A stretch of 16,103 nucleotides of DNA, from the NCBI GenBank assembly GCA_900545715.1, contig URAJ01000049.1, positions 1 through 16,103 on the forward strand, in the 5' to 3' direction. Below, one piece after another: positions 1 to 7,739 of the stretch (position 1 is its first letter; the number at the start of each line of letters is the position of its first letter). A program made the position numbers and the translations under genes. Source of the stretch: an uncultured Opitutales bacterium (GTDB lineage Bacteria > Verrucomicrobiota > Verrucomicrobiia > Opitutales > Intestinicryptomonadaceae). The notes beneath the pieces are model-generated. The model ran no database searches, was not told the DNA's origin, and saw only the letters and a list, made by a program, of their open reading frames with translations.

Positions 1-178
1 CATATTCTATCCCCAAATTGTACACTCGGCGGAGAATGCCTGTATGGTGTTTCCGTAAAATAGCGCGGCAAATCCAGAGCAAAAATTGTTTTGAAAACCG
101 ATGCGTCGTCATTGAGCGCGGCTATTGCAGGCAAGTCGGCGGGCGGCAAGCTGCGCGGGTTTTTCTCTGTGCGCCCAT
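1..178. other. Left edge, no supported gene
   Basis: I cannot assign a gene here. Two edge readings are possible. On the plus strand, frame 1 is open from the edge and stops with TAG at 61-63, which could be the last 20 codons of a gene converging on glgC. On the minus strand, a frame open from the glgC stop to the edge has balanced, protein-like composition downstream of about position 149, but it has no ATG and only TTG codons (147-149, 132-134) as possible starts. The arginine-rich plus-strand reading through 18-224 crosses the terminator and looks like a shadow. Flanking sequence would settle this. Confidence 0.3.
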
Positions 179-222
179 AAAAAAAGCGCCCTTGAACCGC
201 AATCGGCAAGGGCGCAATTTTT
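179..222. terminator. Bidirectional intrinsic terminator downstream of glgC
   Basis: A perfect 9-bp stem (GCGCCCTTG at 186-194 with CAAGGGCGC at 207-215) contains an inner CCG/CGG pairing. On the minus strand it is followed by seven T (complement of 179-185), and on the plus strand by AATTTTTG. It lies 15 bp past the glgC stop, so it should end glgC transcription. The T-tract on both sides suggests it may also stop a gene arriving from the left. Confidence 0.85.
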
Positions 223-230
223 GAAAAAAA

Positions 231-1511
231 CTACATGTTGTAGGTCGAAGTGTTTGGAGGGATTACTGCGTTCTTTGTGACTATGAGTATTCCGTCGCGG
301 ACGTACAAGCCCTCGGCTTCCCATTTGTCGGGTTTGCCTTCGGGAGACAGATTGCAGTTATCGCCTATCGAGGCGTTTTTGTCGATGATTGCGTTTTCAA
401 TATGGCAGTTTCTGCCTATGCCGAGCCGCGGATATTTCTCGGAGCTGTTGAAATCGTAATTGTCGGCGCCCATCATTATAACGTTTTTCATATATGTTCC
501 CTCCTTTATAATGGAGCGGACCCCCACAATGCTGCGCTCGAGCGTGGCGCTGCGTATCAGACAGCCGTCTGAGATGTCGCAGCGCTCTATGTGGCTGTTG
601 AAAATCCTCGCGCCGGGCAGGAATCTGCTGTGGGTGTAAACCGTGCGTCCTTTCTTGTAGAAATCAAACGGGGGAACGTCGTCCGTCAGGGCCAAATTGG
701 CGTCGAAAAACGAGCGTATTGTGCCGATGTCTTCCCAGTAGCCGTTAAACACGTAGGCGCAAAGCTTCTTTTTGCCGAGCATTCCGGGTATTATTTCCTT
801 GCCGAAGTCCATTTCAGTTCCGCTCATGGCTTCTTCGAGGACTTTTTGGGAGAATACGTATATGCCCATTGAGGCCATGCAATATCCCGCGGGATCGGGA
901 TTGGGGATATCGGATATTACGCTCTTGTCGACGAGGAACGAGTCTATCACAGCCGGATCTTTCGGCTTTTCGGCAAATTCGACTATGTTTAAGTTTTGGT
1001 CGACCTTCATTACGCCGAGACTCGGAGCTTCTGAGCGCGGCATTGGCTTGGCTGCTATTGTAATATCTGCGCCGTCCCTTATGTGGGCGTTTACCATTTT
1101 TGTAAAGTCCATCTGGTAGAGCTGGTCGCCGGACAGAATCAGATAATAGCAATTTTCGCCGTGGTGGCGTTCAAAGTGGTGCATATTTTTGCGGACTGCG
1201 TCGGCGGTGCCCTGGTACCAGTCTCCGCCGGCGTCGGTCTGCTCGGCCGCGAGAATATCGACAAATCCCTGCCCGAAAGAGTCGAATTTGTAGGTTTGCT
1301 GGATATGTTTGTGCAAAGACGCCGTATTGAACTGCGAGAGCAGGTATATGTGGTCGTAGCCCGAATTTATACAGTTGCTTATTGGAATATCGACGAGCCT
1401 GTATTTGCCGGCAAGCGGCACTGCCGGCTTGCAGCGGTATTTTGTTAGCGGGTAGAGGCGCGTGCCGCGTCCTCCGCCCATTATGATGCTGATTACGTTG
1501 TGTCTTGTCAT
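231..1511 (-). CDS. glgC: Glucose-1-phosphate adenylyltransferase (ADP-glucose pyrophosphorylase)
   Basis: Makes ADP-glucose from ATP and glucose-1-phosphate, the committed step of bacterial glycogen synthesis in the cytoplasm. With the ATG at 1509-1511 the protein has 426 residues, the usual size for the family. The nucleotide-binding signature GGGRGTRLYPLTK is at residues 12-24 and continues into a KPAVPLAGKYRLVDIPISNC-type stretch. WYQGTADAVR (98-107), SGDQLYQMD (127-135), FAEKPKDP (179-186) and GYWEDIGT (257-264) form the substrate pocket. The C-terminal third is a left-handed beta-helix with repeated I/V-G/N patterns. The plant- and cyanobacteria-like wording separates it from enterobacterial GlgC. 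I chose 1511 because it starts 11 residues before the GGG motif. The frame is open further upstream, with a TTG at 1592, but that part has no family-like sequence. The gene is divergent from tyrS, and no other glycogen gene is in the window. Confidence 0.95.
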   Translation of the reverse strand: MTRHNVISIIMGGGRGTRLYPLTKYRCKPAVPLAGKYRLVDIPISNCINSGYDHIYLLSQFNTASLHKHIQQTYKFDSFGQGFVDILAAEQTDAGGDWYQGTADAVRKNMHHFERHHGENCYYLILSGDQLYQMDFTKMVNAHIRDGADITIAAKPMPRSEAPSLGVMKVDQNLNIVEFAEKPKDPAVIDSFLVDKSVISDIPNPDPAGYCMASMGIYVFSQKVLEEAMSGTEMDFGKEIIPGMLGKKKLCAYVFNGYWEDIGTIRSFFDANLALTDDVPPFDFYKKGRTVYTHSRFLPGARIFNSHIERCDISDGCLIRSATLERSIVGVRSIIKEGTYMKNVIMMGADNYDFNSSEKYPRLGIGRNCHIENAIIDKNASIGDNCNLSPEGKPDKWEAEGLYVRDGILIVTKNAVIPPNTSTYNM

Positions 1512-1726
1512 AACTTGGTGTTTTGCCGCTCGATTGCGGCAATTATTTTGCGCGCTTACTTCCGACCCGCCAAATTCGGCGGCGTTCCGCAATGCGCGCG
1601 TTTTTTTTATGAGAGCGTTTTCCCTTCCGCCGGCTTCGGCAAACAGCGCAATATTTCACGCGTTGGCAGTATGCGCGCCGCCGAGGAAGCCGGAAGTTTT
1701 TATCATAACCTCCCAACTTGTCTTCT

Positions 1727-1735
1727 ATTATCGCA
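1727..1735 (-). promoter_or_regulatory. Candidate extended -10 promoter for glgC
   Basis: Read on the minus strand the sequence is TGCGATAAT: a TGN extension plus GATAAT, five of six matches to TATAAT. No good -35 lies 16-18 bp upstream, which is tolerated in extended -10 promoters. Transcription would start near 1720, giving a leader of about 210 nt before the glgC ATG. The assignment rests on motif matching only. Confidence 0.35.
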
Positions 1736-1740
1736 ATTTT

Positions 1741-1769
1741 TTGACGTAAATCCAGATTTTTTTGATTTT
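1741..1769 (+). promoter_or_regulatory. Candidate promoter for tyrS
   Basis: TTGACG (1741-1746) matches the -35 consensus at five of six positions. With a 17-bp spacer the -10 would be GATTTT (1764-1769), which is poor at three of six. The start would fall near 1776, just where the two alternative hairpins of the tyrS leader begin. The good -35 and the position support it; the weak -10 keeps confidence low. Confidence 0.35.
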
Positions 1770-1775
1770 ATTTGC

Positions 1776-1814
1776 GTTAGCCGACGGCAACAAAAGTGTT
1801 GCCATTTTATTTTT
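1776..1814 (+). promoter_or_regulatory. Attenuator-like leader of tyrS (terminator with competing hairpin)
   Basis: GGCAACA (1786-1792) pairs perfectly with TGTTGCC (1797-1803) over an AAAG loop and is followed by ATTTTATTTTT, the form of an intrinsic terminator. It ends about 30 bp before the tyrS ATG. The same left arm, GGCAAC (1786-1791), can instead pair with GTTAGCC (1776-1782, one bulged A), which would block the terminator. Mutually exclusive folds of this kind are typical of transcription attenuation. No T-box sequence is visible, so the signal sensed is unknown. A plain terminator of an upstream transcript is the alternative. Confidence 0.45.
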
Positions 1815-1846
1815 GCGGGAGATAAAATGGGCGGAAATTTTTTTAT

Positions 1847-3028
1847 ATGGAAAACCAGCTCGAAATATTTGCTCAAAACGCCGATACGTTTATCGGCGCC
1901 GACGATTTGAAAAAGAAACTTGCCGAAGGCAAAAAATTGAGAGTCAAATTGGGCGTAGATCCGACCCGCCCCGACCTCACATTCGGCCACATGGTTGTAT
2001 TTAATAAGATGCGGCAGTTTCAGGACTTGGGCCACCAAGCGGTCCTTATAATAGGCGACTACACCGCATGCATAGGCGACCCGAGCGGCCGATCGGCCCT
2101 GCGCCCCGTCCTGACGCCCGAAGAAGTCGAGGCAAACAGCAAAACCTACCTTGAACAGGCGTTTAAAGTCTTGGACGAATCGAAAACGGAAGTCCACCGC
2201 AACAGCGAATGGTTCTCAAAGATGTCGTTTGGCGACACGCTCGAGCTCGCGCGCAAAATGACTGTCGCCAGAATGCTAGAGCGCGACGACTTCGCCAAGA
2301 GGTACGCCACCAAAACTCCGATTTCCATAGTGGAATTTCTCTACCCGCTCGTGCAGGGGTACGACTCCGTCATGGTGGAGTCCGACGTCGAGCTCGGCGG
2401 AACCGACCAGCTCTTTAACAACCTCGTAGGCCGCGATCTGCAAAGCCAGAGGGGTATCGTAGGGCAGGCGGTCATCACAATGCCGCTGCTCGTTGGGCTC
2501 GACGGCGAAAAGAAGATGTCTAAAAGCTACAATAACTACATCGCCTTCAACGACGACCCGCGCCAGATGTTCGGCAAAATAATGTCCATAAGCGACGAGA
2601 CAATGTGGAAGTACTACCGCTATTTGCTCTTGTACTCCCCGTCGAAAATAGAGGAATTGCGCGCCCAACACCCAATGAAATGCAAGAAAAATCTCGCGCG
2701 GCTTCTCGTCGCAAAATTCGCGGGAGAGGAGCGCGCCGCGGAGGAGCTCGACAATTTTGAAAAAGTATTCTCAAAAAACGAAATCCCAGAGAAAATGCCT
2801 GAATTTAAGTGGGCGGAGGTAGCCGAAGGCGAAGAATGCAAGCTCGCCGACATTATGGCGCGCACGAATTTCTTCCCAAGCAAGAAGGAAATCCGCAGGC
2901 TAATCGAGCAAGGCGCCGTAAAAATCGACTCCCAAAAAGTGTCCGACCCATACGCCTCGGTGGCTCGGCCGGCAGAATGCACGGTAGTCCAAGCCGGAAA
3001 GAGAATATTTTTTAAGGTCTTGGCGTAA
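1847..3028 (+). CDS. tyrS: Tyrosine--tRNA ligase
   Basis: Class I aminoacyl-tRNA synthetase that charges tRNA-Tyr with tyrosine, in the cytoplasm. The protein has 393 residues, typical of the shorter bacterial TyrRS type. The HIGH-type motif appears as TFGHM (45-49) in an LGVDPTRPDLTFGHM context, followed by IIGDYTACIGDPSGR (68-82), the tyrosine-pocket helix with YxxxVQGYD-like residues (166-172), and KMSKS at 223-227. An S4-type RNA-binding domain (about 331-393, with NFFPSKKEIRRLIEQGAVKI) closes the protein and contacts the long variable arm of tRNA-Tyr. The ATG at 1847 is preceded by GGCGGA about 10 nt upstream. The leader carries a terminator-like hairpin. A MATE transporter starts 6 bp after the stop, suggesting co-transcription. 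Confidence 0.97.
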   Translation: MENQLEIFAQNADTFIGADDLKKKLAEGKKLRVKLGVDPTRPDLTFGHMVVFNKMRQFQDLGHQAVLIIGDYTACIGDPSGRSALRPVLTPEEVEANSKTYLEQAFKVLDESKTEVHRNSEWFSKMSFGDTLELARKMTVARMLERDDFAKRYATKTPISIVEFLYPLVQGYDSVMVESDVELGGTDQLFNNLVGRDLQSQRGIVGQAVITMPLLVGLDGEKKMSKSYNNYIAFNDDPRQMFGKIMSISDETMWKYYRYLLLYSPSKIEELRAQHPMKCKKNLARLLVAKFAGEERAAEELDNFEKVFSKNEIPEKMPEFKWAEVAEGEECKLADIMARTNFFPSKKEIRRLIEQGAVKIDSQKVSDPYASVARPAECTVVQAGKRIFFKVLA

Positions 3029-3034
3029 TTAAAA

Positions 3035-4408
3035 ATGCCCATTGATGCCGGACATGTAAACGCTCTCGGCACGGAGCGGATATCGAAGCTTATTATCCGA
3101 TATTCGATGCCGACGATGCTCTCGACAGTTGTCAACGCCTCGTACAACGTCGCCGACAGAATATTCGTTGGCAGAATGTGCGGCGAGGAGGCGCTTGCGG
3201 CAATTACCGTATGCTTTTCGCCGACCCTCTTCCTGCTGGCGGTTGCGATGACAATCGGGCACGGCAGCGCGACAATGATTTCAATTTGCCTCGGGGCGGG
3301 GAAGCGCGAGGCGGCTGAAAAATTTTTGGGGCAGGCGTTCTTCCTTTTCATAGCTTTCTATGTGGTTGTCGCGGCGATAACGCTTACTTTTATGCCCCAA
3401 ATATTGTCGTTTTTCGGGGCAACGCCGAAAATTTTACCCGACGCATGCGCGTATTATTCCATAATAATCGGGGGGCTTATTTTCGATAAAATATCGTTCG
3501 GAATGAACAATCTGGTCAGGGCGGAGGGAAGGCCGGTAATCGCCATGACCACCATAATAATTGGCGGGCTTACCAATATATTCCTCGATTGGCTGTTCCT
3601 CGTTAAATGGGGCTGGGGTGTGCGAGGAGCCGCGATTGCGACGGTGCTTGCGCAGGCGTGCGCGTCATCGTGGGTTTTGGGATACTATGTCAGCGGAAAG
3701 AATTTTCTAAGAATAAGGCTGTCGAATATGAGGCCGTTTAAAAAGCTCTTGAAGCAGATGGGGGCGGCGGGCTCGCCGTCGTTCATATTGCAAGCTTGCG
3801 CGGCGTTTTCGGTGTCGATATTTGTAATGCAGGCGCGCTCCTACGGCTCGGAGTCGGCGCTCGCAGTCATTGGGGTGTGCACGACAGTCATAACGTTCCT
3901 CTTCCTTCCGATAGTGGGGCTAAGTATGGGAATACAGCCGATTATCGGATACAACTGGGGGGCTAAAAACTTTAAGAGGGTACGCAGGGCGTTTTCAAGG
4001 GCGCTTGGGGCTGCGACTGCCATTTGCGTGACTGGATTCGCAGTCGCGGAGCTCTTCCCGGACATAATTTTTGAAATATTTCTCGGTGAGGATTCGCATC
4101 TGCTCTCTACGGGCGAGGCCGCATTGAGGCTGATGGTGGCGGGCATGCCGTTTATCGGGGTTAACATAGTGACTTCCGGATACTTTCAATCCATAAAGCG
4201 CCCGTCTGTGTCGATTTTTGTGACGATATTGCGCCAGATACTGTTCCTCGTGCCGGCGATGTTTCTATTGCCGCGGTTGTTCGGGCTCGGAGGATTGTGG
4301 GCGAGCTTCCCGATAAGCGATTTCAGCGCGTTTGTTGCGACTCTGTTTTTTGTGCGCGCAGAAATGTCTGCCCTCCGCTCAAAAATATCGCTCGAAAACC
4401 GCCTGTAA
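3035..4408 (+). CDS. MATE family efflux transporter
   Basis: Inner-membrane exporter of the multidrug and toxin extrusion family, which couples export of cationic compounds to an Na+ or H+ gradient. The 457 residues give about twelve hydrophobic segments in two homologous halves, the usual MATE layout. The opening, with a SMPTMLSTVVNASYNVADRIFVGR-like first helix pair (around 24-47), is characteristic of the MepA/NorM/DinF group. The second half shows the matching G-x-x-P-I-I-G-Y-N-W-G-A pattern near residues 300-312. The substrate cannot be read from sequence. The start lies 6 bp after the tyrS stop with no Shine-Dalgarno, so translation is probably coupled to tyrS. A transporter joined to tyrS has no obvious functional logic and may simply be positional. 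Confidence 0.92.
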   Translation: MPIDAGHVNALGTERISKLIIRYSMPTMLSTVVNASYNVADRIFVGRMCGEEALAAITVCFSPTLFLLAVAMTIGHGSATMISICLGAGKREAAEKFLGQAFFLFIAFYVVVAAITLTFMPQILSFFGATPKILPDACAYYSIIIGGLIFDKISFGMNNLVRAEGRPVIAMTTIIIGGLTNIFLDWLFLVKWGWGVRGAAIATVLAQACASSWVLGYYVSGKNFLRIRLSNMRPFKKLLKQMGAAGSPSFILQACAAFSVSIFVMQARSYGSESALAVIGVCTTVITFLFLPIVGLSMGIQPIIGYNWGAKNFKRVRRAFSRALGAATAICVTGFAVAELFPDIIFEIFLGEDSHLLSTGEAALRLMVAGMPFIGVNIVTSGYFQSIKRPSVSIFVTILRQILFLVPAMFLLPRLFGLGGLWASFPISDFSAFVATLFFVRAEMSALRSKISLENRL

Positions 4409-4413
4409 TGCTT

Positions 4414-4455
4414 AAAAAAACCGCTGAATGCGCAAAAGCGCATTGAGCCGCTTTT
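4414..4455. terminator. Bidirectional terminator after the MATE gene
   Basis: AATGCGC (4427-4433) pairs with GCGCATT (4438-4444) over an AAAA loop. The stem extends by GCT/AGC beyond one G-G mismatch. On the plus strand it is followed by TTTTCTCTC, which would end tyrS-MATE transcription. On the minus strand it is followed by seven T (complement of 4414-4420) and is the better terminator in that direction, although no minus-strand gene is visible to its right. Confidence 0.7.
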
Positions 4456-4531
4456 CTCTCCGCACGCGCCCAAAACGCGCATTGCGCCCGGGCAGTGCCA
4501 AAAAAGTCAAGGTTTTGCTTGAAAACGATTT

Positions 4532-4560
4532 TGCACTGTTTCGCGCCTGTTTTTATATTG
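4532..4560 (+). promoter_or_regulatory. Promoter of the tolB-like/thrH/purM cluster
   Basis: TTGCAC (4532-4537) and TATATT (4555-4560) are separated by exactly 17 bp. Each box matches the sigma-70 consensus at four or five of six positions. Transcription would start near 4567, giving a leader of about 100 nt before the ATG at 4666. This is the best-formed promoter I see in the window. Confidence 0.6.
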
Positions 4561-4631
4561 TCCGTATATTAAAAAATTTTTATTTTTTGCGCGCGGGCGA
4601 TAAAAAATCGCGGAACGCTAAAAAGATGTTG

Positions 4632-4647
4632 AAAAGCGCGCGCTTTT
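4632..4647. repeat. Perfect 16-bp palindrome in the tolB-like leader
   Basis: AAAAGCGCGCGCTTTT is its own reverse complement and ends 18 bp before the start codon at 4666. It lies inside the predicted 5' UTR, so it could be a protein-binding site or an RNA duplex near the ribosome-binding region. No regulator is identifiable from the sequence. Confidence 0.45.
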
Positions 4648-4665
4648 AAAGATACTCGAAACAAT

Positions 4666-5871
4666 ATGTTAAGAAGAACCTTTATCGCCATACTTTCGCC
4701 GCTAGCGGCAGCCGCCGCGGCTTTCGGACAGTCGCATATCGACGCGGGGACTATTAAAACGCAAACTTCCCGCCTAAACGTGCCCGTCTATTCCGTCGCG
4801 ATAACCTCTCCCGACGCAAATATGGCGGCTCTTGCCAAACGCGCATTCAACTTGCACGGCAGCTACAAAATAACGCCTGCATCAAGGGCCCAGTTCGTGT
4901 TCGATTTCGCGCCTCACGGCGCCAATGCAGTAAAGCTCACTATAACAAAAGGCACATCGCACGAGCAAGTTTGCTCAGCGCCCACAACCTTGAAGGCCTT
5001 AATGAAGGCGTGCGACGCGGCGGTTATGCGCACATTGCGCTCGCCGGGCTTCTTTGCGGGGACTATCGCGTTTTCATATTCGCCGGACAACTGGAAAACG
5101 TCGGAAATATGCGTCTCGGACATGGTTTTCCAAAATGTGCGCTCAATAACGCGCGACAAGTCCGACTCCCTCATGCCCCATTTTTCGCCCGACGGCAAAC
5201 GCATAATATACACCGGATATTTTAGGACGGGCTTTATGGACTTGTACTCGGTCGATCTCGCCGCAAATACCCGCAAGGTCTTTGCCTCGTACAGGGGAAG
5301 CAATACGGGCGGCTCGTTTTCGCGCGACGGCTCAAAAGTCGCTGTGGTGCTGACTTCAAGCGGAAATGCCGAAGTTTGGACGGCAAACGCTTCCGGCGGC
5401 GGCTTTAAAAGAATAACGAATACGAAAGCGACGGAAAGCTCCCCGTGCTTTTCGCCCGACGGCTCAAAAATCGTCTTTGCAAGCGACACCATGGGGGGGC
5501 CTCAAATTTATACAATATCGTCCTCCGGCGGAAAAATGCAGCGCGTAAACACCCGCATGAGCGGCTATTGCTCAGAGCCTGCATGGAATCCGTACGATGC
5601 TAATAAGATAGCGTTCACTGCGGCGGTTGGCAAAGGCTTTCAAGTTGCAGTGTACGACTTTTCCACGCGCTCTTCAAAATGGGTGACTTCCGGCGAAAAC
5701 ACTTCCGGCGCAGTATGGCTCAACGACGGACGCCACCTAATATGCACAAAGTCCGCGGGCGACACCCGCAAGCTTTTTGTAGTGGACACCGAGACCAACA
5801 GCCAAAAGCCGCTGCACACGTCGTCCTTCAACGCGAAGGAGGCGGACTTTGTATATGCTCCGCGAATGTAA
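4666..5871 (+). CDS. TolB-like periplasmic beta-propeller protein
   Basis: Predicted exported protein of 401 residues. A signal peptide (1-21: two arginines, then a hydrophobic alanine-rich stretch ending near AFG-Q) is followed by an N-terminal alpha/beta domain (about 25-135) and a C-terminal PD40/WD40-like propeller (about 145-400). Blade motifs are visible as FSPDGKRI (173-180), FSRDGSKV (218-225), FSPDGSKIVF (262-271), WNPYDANKIAF (307-317) and WLNDGRHLIC (351-360). Size and domain order match TolB, the periplasmic part of the Tol-Pal envelope system. tolQ, tolR, tolA and pal are not adjacent, so I leave the symbol blank. It heads a cluster with thrH 24 bp downstream. A run of seven G at 5493-5499 is in frame. 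No strong Shine-Dalgarno precedes the ATG. Confidence 0.82.
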   Translation: MLRRTFIAILSPLAAAAAAFGQSHIDAGTIKTQTSRLNVPVYSVAITSPDANMAALAKRAFNLHGSYKITPASRAQFVFDFAPHGANAVKLTITKGTSHEQVCSAPTTLKALMKACDAAVMRTLRSPGFFAGTIAFSYSPDNWKTSEICVSDMVFQNVRSITRDKSDSLMPHFSPDGKRIIYTGYFRTGFMDLYSVDLAANTRKVFASYRGSNTGGSFSRDGSKVAVVLTSSGNAEVWTANASGGGFKRITNTKATESSPCFSPDGSKIVFASDTMGGPQIYTISSSGGKMQRVNTRMSGYCSEPAWNPYDANKIAFTAAVGKGFQVAVYDFSTRSSKWVTSGENTSGAVWLNDGRHLICTKSAGDTRKLFVVDTETNSQKPLHTSSFNAKEADFVYAPRM

Positions 5872-5895
5872 ACTTAAATACGAAAAGGCAAAGAA

Positions 5896-6501
5896 ATGAA
5901 TCTCGCAACGCTCGATCTCGAAGGCGTACTCGTTCCTGAAATATGGATAGCGTTCGCCGACGCAGCGGGAATACCGGAGCTCCGCCGCACAACGCGCGAC
6001 GAGCCCGACTACGACAAGCTAATGCGCTACCGTCTTGGAATACTCGCCGACAAGGGCGTAAAGCTCGCGGACATCAAGCGGGTAATTTCAACTCTCGAGC
6101 CCCTCGACGGCGCGGGTGAATTTATCGGCTGGCTGAAATCCAAGACGCGCACAGTGATACTGTCGGATACTTTCGAGCAGTTTGCGTCGCCGCTGATGGC
6201 AAAGCTTGGCTATCCGACTCTCTTTTGCCACGAGCTTGAGATATCTCCCGACGGAGCGGTGTCCGGATACCGCCTCAGAATGCCCGACCAAAAGCGCAAG
6301 GCTGTCGAGGCGTTCCGCTCCCTGAACTTTAAGGTAATATCTACGGGCGATTCGTACAACGACCTCTCCATGCTTCGCGCGGCCGACAACGCCGTGCTGT
6401 TTAAGCCTACCGAAAAATTCGCGGCCGAAAATCCTGACCTGCCCGTGGCGCGCGACTACGCAGACTTAAAAGAATTTTTCTCTAAATTTGTGGGCGCATA
6501 A
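5896..6501 (+). CDS. thrH: Bifunctional phosphoserine phosphatase / homoserine phosphotransferase (HAD family)
   Basis: Cytoplasmic HAD-superfamily enzyme of 201 residues. ThrH of Pseudomonas hydrolyses phosphoserine and can pass the phosphate to homoserine, linking serine and threonine synthesis. HAD motif I is DLEGVL with nucleophile D7 and the ThrH-specific E9 in place of the usual second aspartate, followed by the family-typical VPEIWIAFA. Motif II is ILSDT (S90), the motif III lysine is around K133 (PDQKRKAV), and motif IV is GDSYND (D152, D156). The stretch HELEISPDG also matches the family. The start has AAAGG upstream. purM begins 21 bp after the stop, so these genes are probably co-transcribed. 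SerB is the main alternative, but the length and the DLE motif favour ThrH. Confidence 0.92.
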   Translation: MNLATLDLEGVLVPEIWIAFADAAGIPELRRTTRDEPDYDKLMRYRLGILADKGVKLADIKRVISTLEPLDGAGEFIGWLKSKTRTVILSDTFEQFASPLMAKLGYPTLFCHELEISPDGAVSGYRLRMPDQKRKAVEAFRSLNFKVISTGDSYNDLSMLRAADNAVLFKPTEKFAAENPDLPVARDYADLKEFFSKFVGA

Positions 6502-6522
6502 TTTTAAAAAATATTTAAGGAA

Positions 6523-7725
6523 ATGAAATCCGACAAAACAAAAGGAAGGTACGCCGCGAGGGGAGTCTCGGCCGGCAAAGAGGAAGTCCACGCGGCAGTG
6601 GACAGGCTCGATCCGGGGCTTTTCAAAGGGGCGTTTTGCAAGATTACCGAAGACTACCTGACCGGCTCGAAAACCCGCTGCAATGTTATCCACTCCGACG
6701 GCAGCGGAACGAAGTCTATAATAGCGTATCTTTACTATAAAGAAACTGGCGATGCCTCTGTTTTTAGGGGGATATCGCAGGATTCGATAGTGATGAATAT
6801 AGACGACCTCCTCTGCATAGGGGCGTGCGAGCGCATACTTTTGTCAAACACCGTAAACCGCAATGCGAGAAATTTTGGCGGCGACGCGCTCGCCGAGCTA
6901 ATAAACGGCTCCGAAGCTTTTATGGAAAAGCTTAGGGGGCTTGGGGTCAAAATATACTCAGGCGGCGGGGAAACGGCGGACGTCGGGGACTTAACCGGGG
7001 CGGTAGTGGTTGACTCTTGCGCGGTGACTGTCATGCGGCGCGACAAGGTAATTGCGGGCGACAAAATAAAGCCCGGGCTAGCGATAGTCGGCCTGTCGTC
7101 GGCGGGGAAGGCGACTTACGAGGATTCCGAAAACAGCGGCATTGGCTCAAACGGCCTAACGAGCGCCCGCCACGACATCCTTTGCCCGTACTACCGCGAA
7201 AAATATCCGGAGACGTTCGATGCGGGCGTCGACGAAAAACTCGTGTATTGCGGCCCATACAAGCTCGAGGACAAGCTTGAAGGCTCGTCCATGACGATAG
7301 CTCAGGCGCTTCTTTCGCCAACGCGCACATACGCGCCCGTGATTATGAAAATAATGAAGAAGCACCCCGGTTTGATAAAAGGGCTTGTCCATTGCTCAGG
7401 CGGCGGGCAGACAAAGTGCGTCCGCTTCGGAAAGTCAGTCCACTTTGTAAAAGACAACCTGATGGACGTACCGCCGATTTTCAAAGCGATACAAAAGGCG
7501 AGCGGGACTTCCGACAGAGAGATGTTTGAAGTTTACAACATGGGGCACAGAATGGAAGTGTACTGCTCGAAGTCCGACGCAAAGAAGGTTATTGATATAG
7601 CCGAATCTTACGCGGTGGAGGCGCGCGTCATAGGCCACACCGAAAAATCGGCGCGCCCCGACCGCAAAAACCATGTAAGCGTAAAATACGCGGGCAAAAC
7701 TTTGGAATACGGCCCGCGCGATTAG
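6523..7725 (+). CDS. purM: Phosphoribosylformylglycinamidine cyclo-ligase (AIR synthase)
   Basis: Fifth step of purine synthesis: ATP-dependent ring closure of FGAM to aminoimidazole ribonucleotide, in the cytoplasm. The 400 residues are longer than the roughly 345 of the E. coli enzyme and match the long form known from Bacteroidetes and relatives, including the segment [19 protein letters not shown] (59-77). Other visible motifs are [17 protein letters not shown] (85-101), [10 protein letters not shown] (147-156), the [17 protein letters not shown] region (200-216), [10 protein letters not shown] (263-272), HCSGGGQTK (290-298) and [11 protein letters not shown] (334-344). AAGGA precedes the ATG at good spacing. 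It is the last gene of the tolB-like/thrH/purM cluster and is followed by a strong terminator. No other pur gene is in the window. Confidence 0.93.
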   Translation: MKSDKTKGRYAARGVSAGKEEVHAAVDRLDPGLFKGAFCKITEDYLTGSKTRCNVIHSDGSGTKSIIAYLYYKETGDASVFRGISQDSIVMNIDDLLCIGACERILLSNTVNRNARNFGGDALAELINGSEAFMEKLRGLGVKIYSGGGETADVGDLTGAVVVDSCAVTVMRRDKVIAGDKIKPGLAIVGLSSAGKATYEDSENSGIGSNGLTSARHDILCPYYREKYPETFDAGVDEKLVYCGPYKLEDKLEGSSMTIAQALLSPTRTYAPVIMKIMKKHPGLIKGLVHCSGGGQTKCVRFGKSVHFVKDNLMDVPPIFKAIQKASGTSDREMFEVYNMGHRMEVYCSKSDAKKVIDIAESYAVEARVIGHTEKSARPDRKNHVSVKYAGKTLEYGPRD

Positions 7726-7739
7726 GCGCAAGTATTTCA

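Noticed and set aside
1512..1592. Longer GlgC start (TTG at 1592)
   Set aside because: The added residues do not resemble the family. The ATG at 1511 places the nucleotide-binding motif at the expected distance, although the frame itself is open.
1500..1910. Plus-strand open frame spanning the glgC-tyrS gap
   Set aside because: It begins antisense to the glgC start, runs through the candidate promoters and terminator hairpin, and ends inside tyrS in another frame.
4428..4649. Small plus-strand open frame between the MATE and tolB-like genes
   Set aside because: It starts inside a terminator hairpin, spans the promoter at 4532-4560, and has lysine/arginine-rich composition without a ribosome-binding site.
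5493..5499. Run of seven G in the tolB-like gene as a phase-variation tract
   Set aside because: It is a single short tract, the frame is intact, and nothing else points to contingency control.
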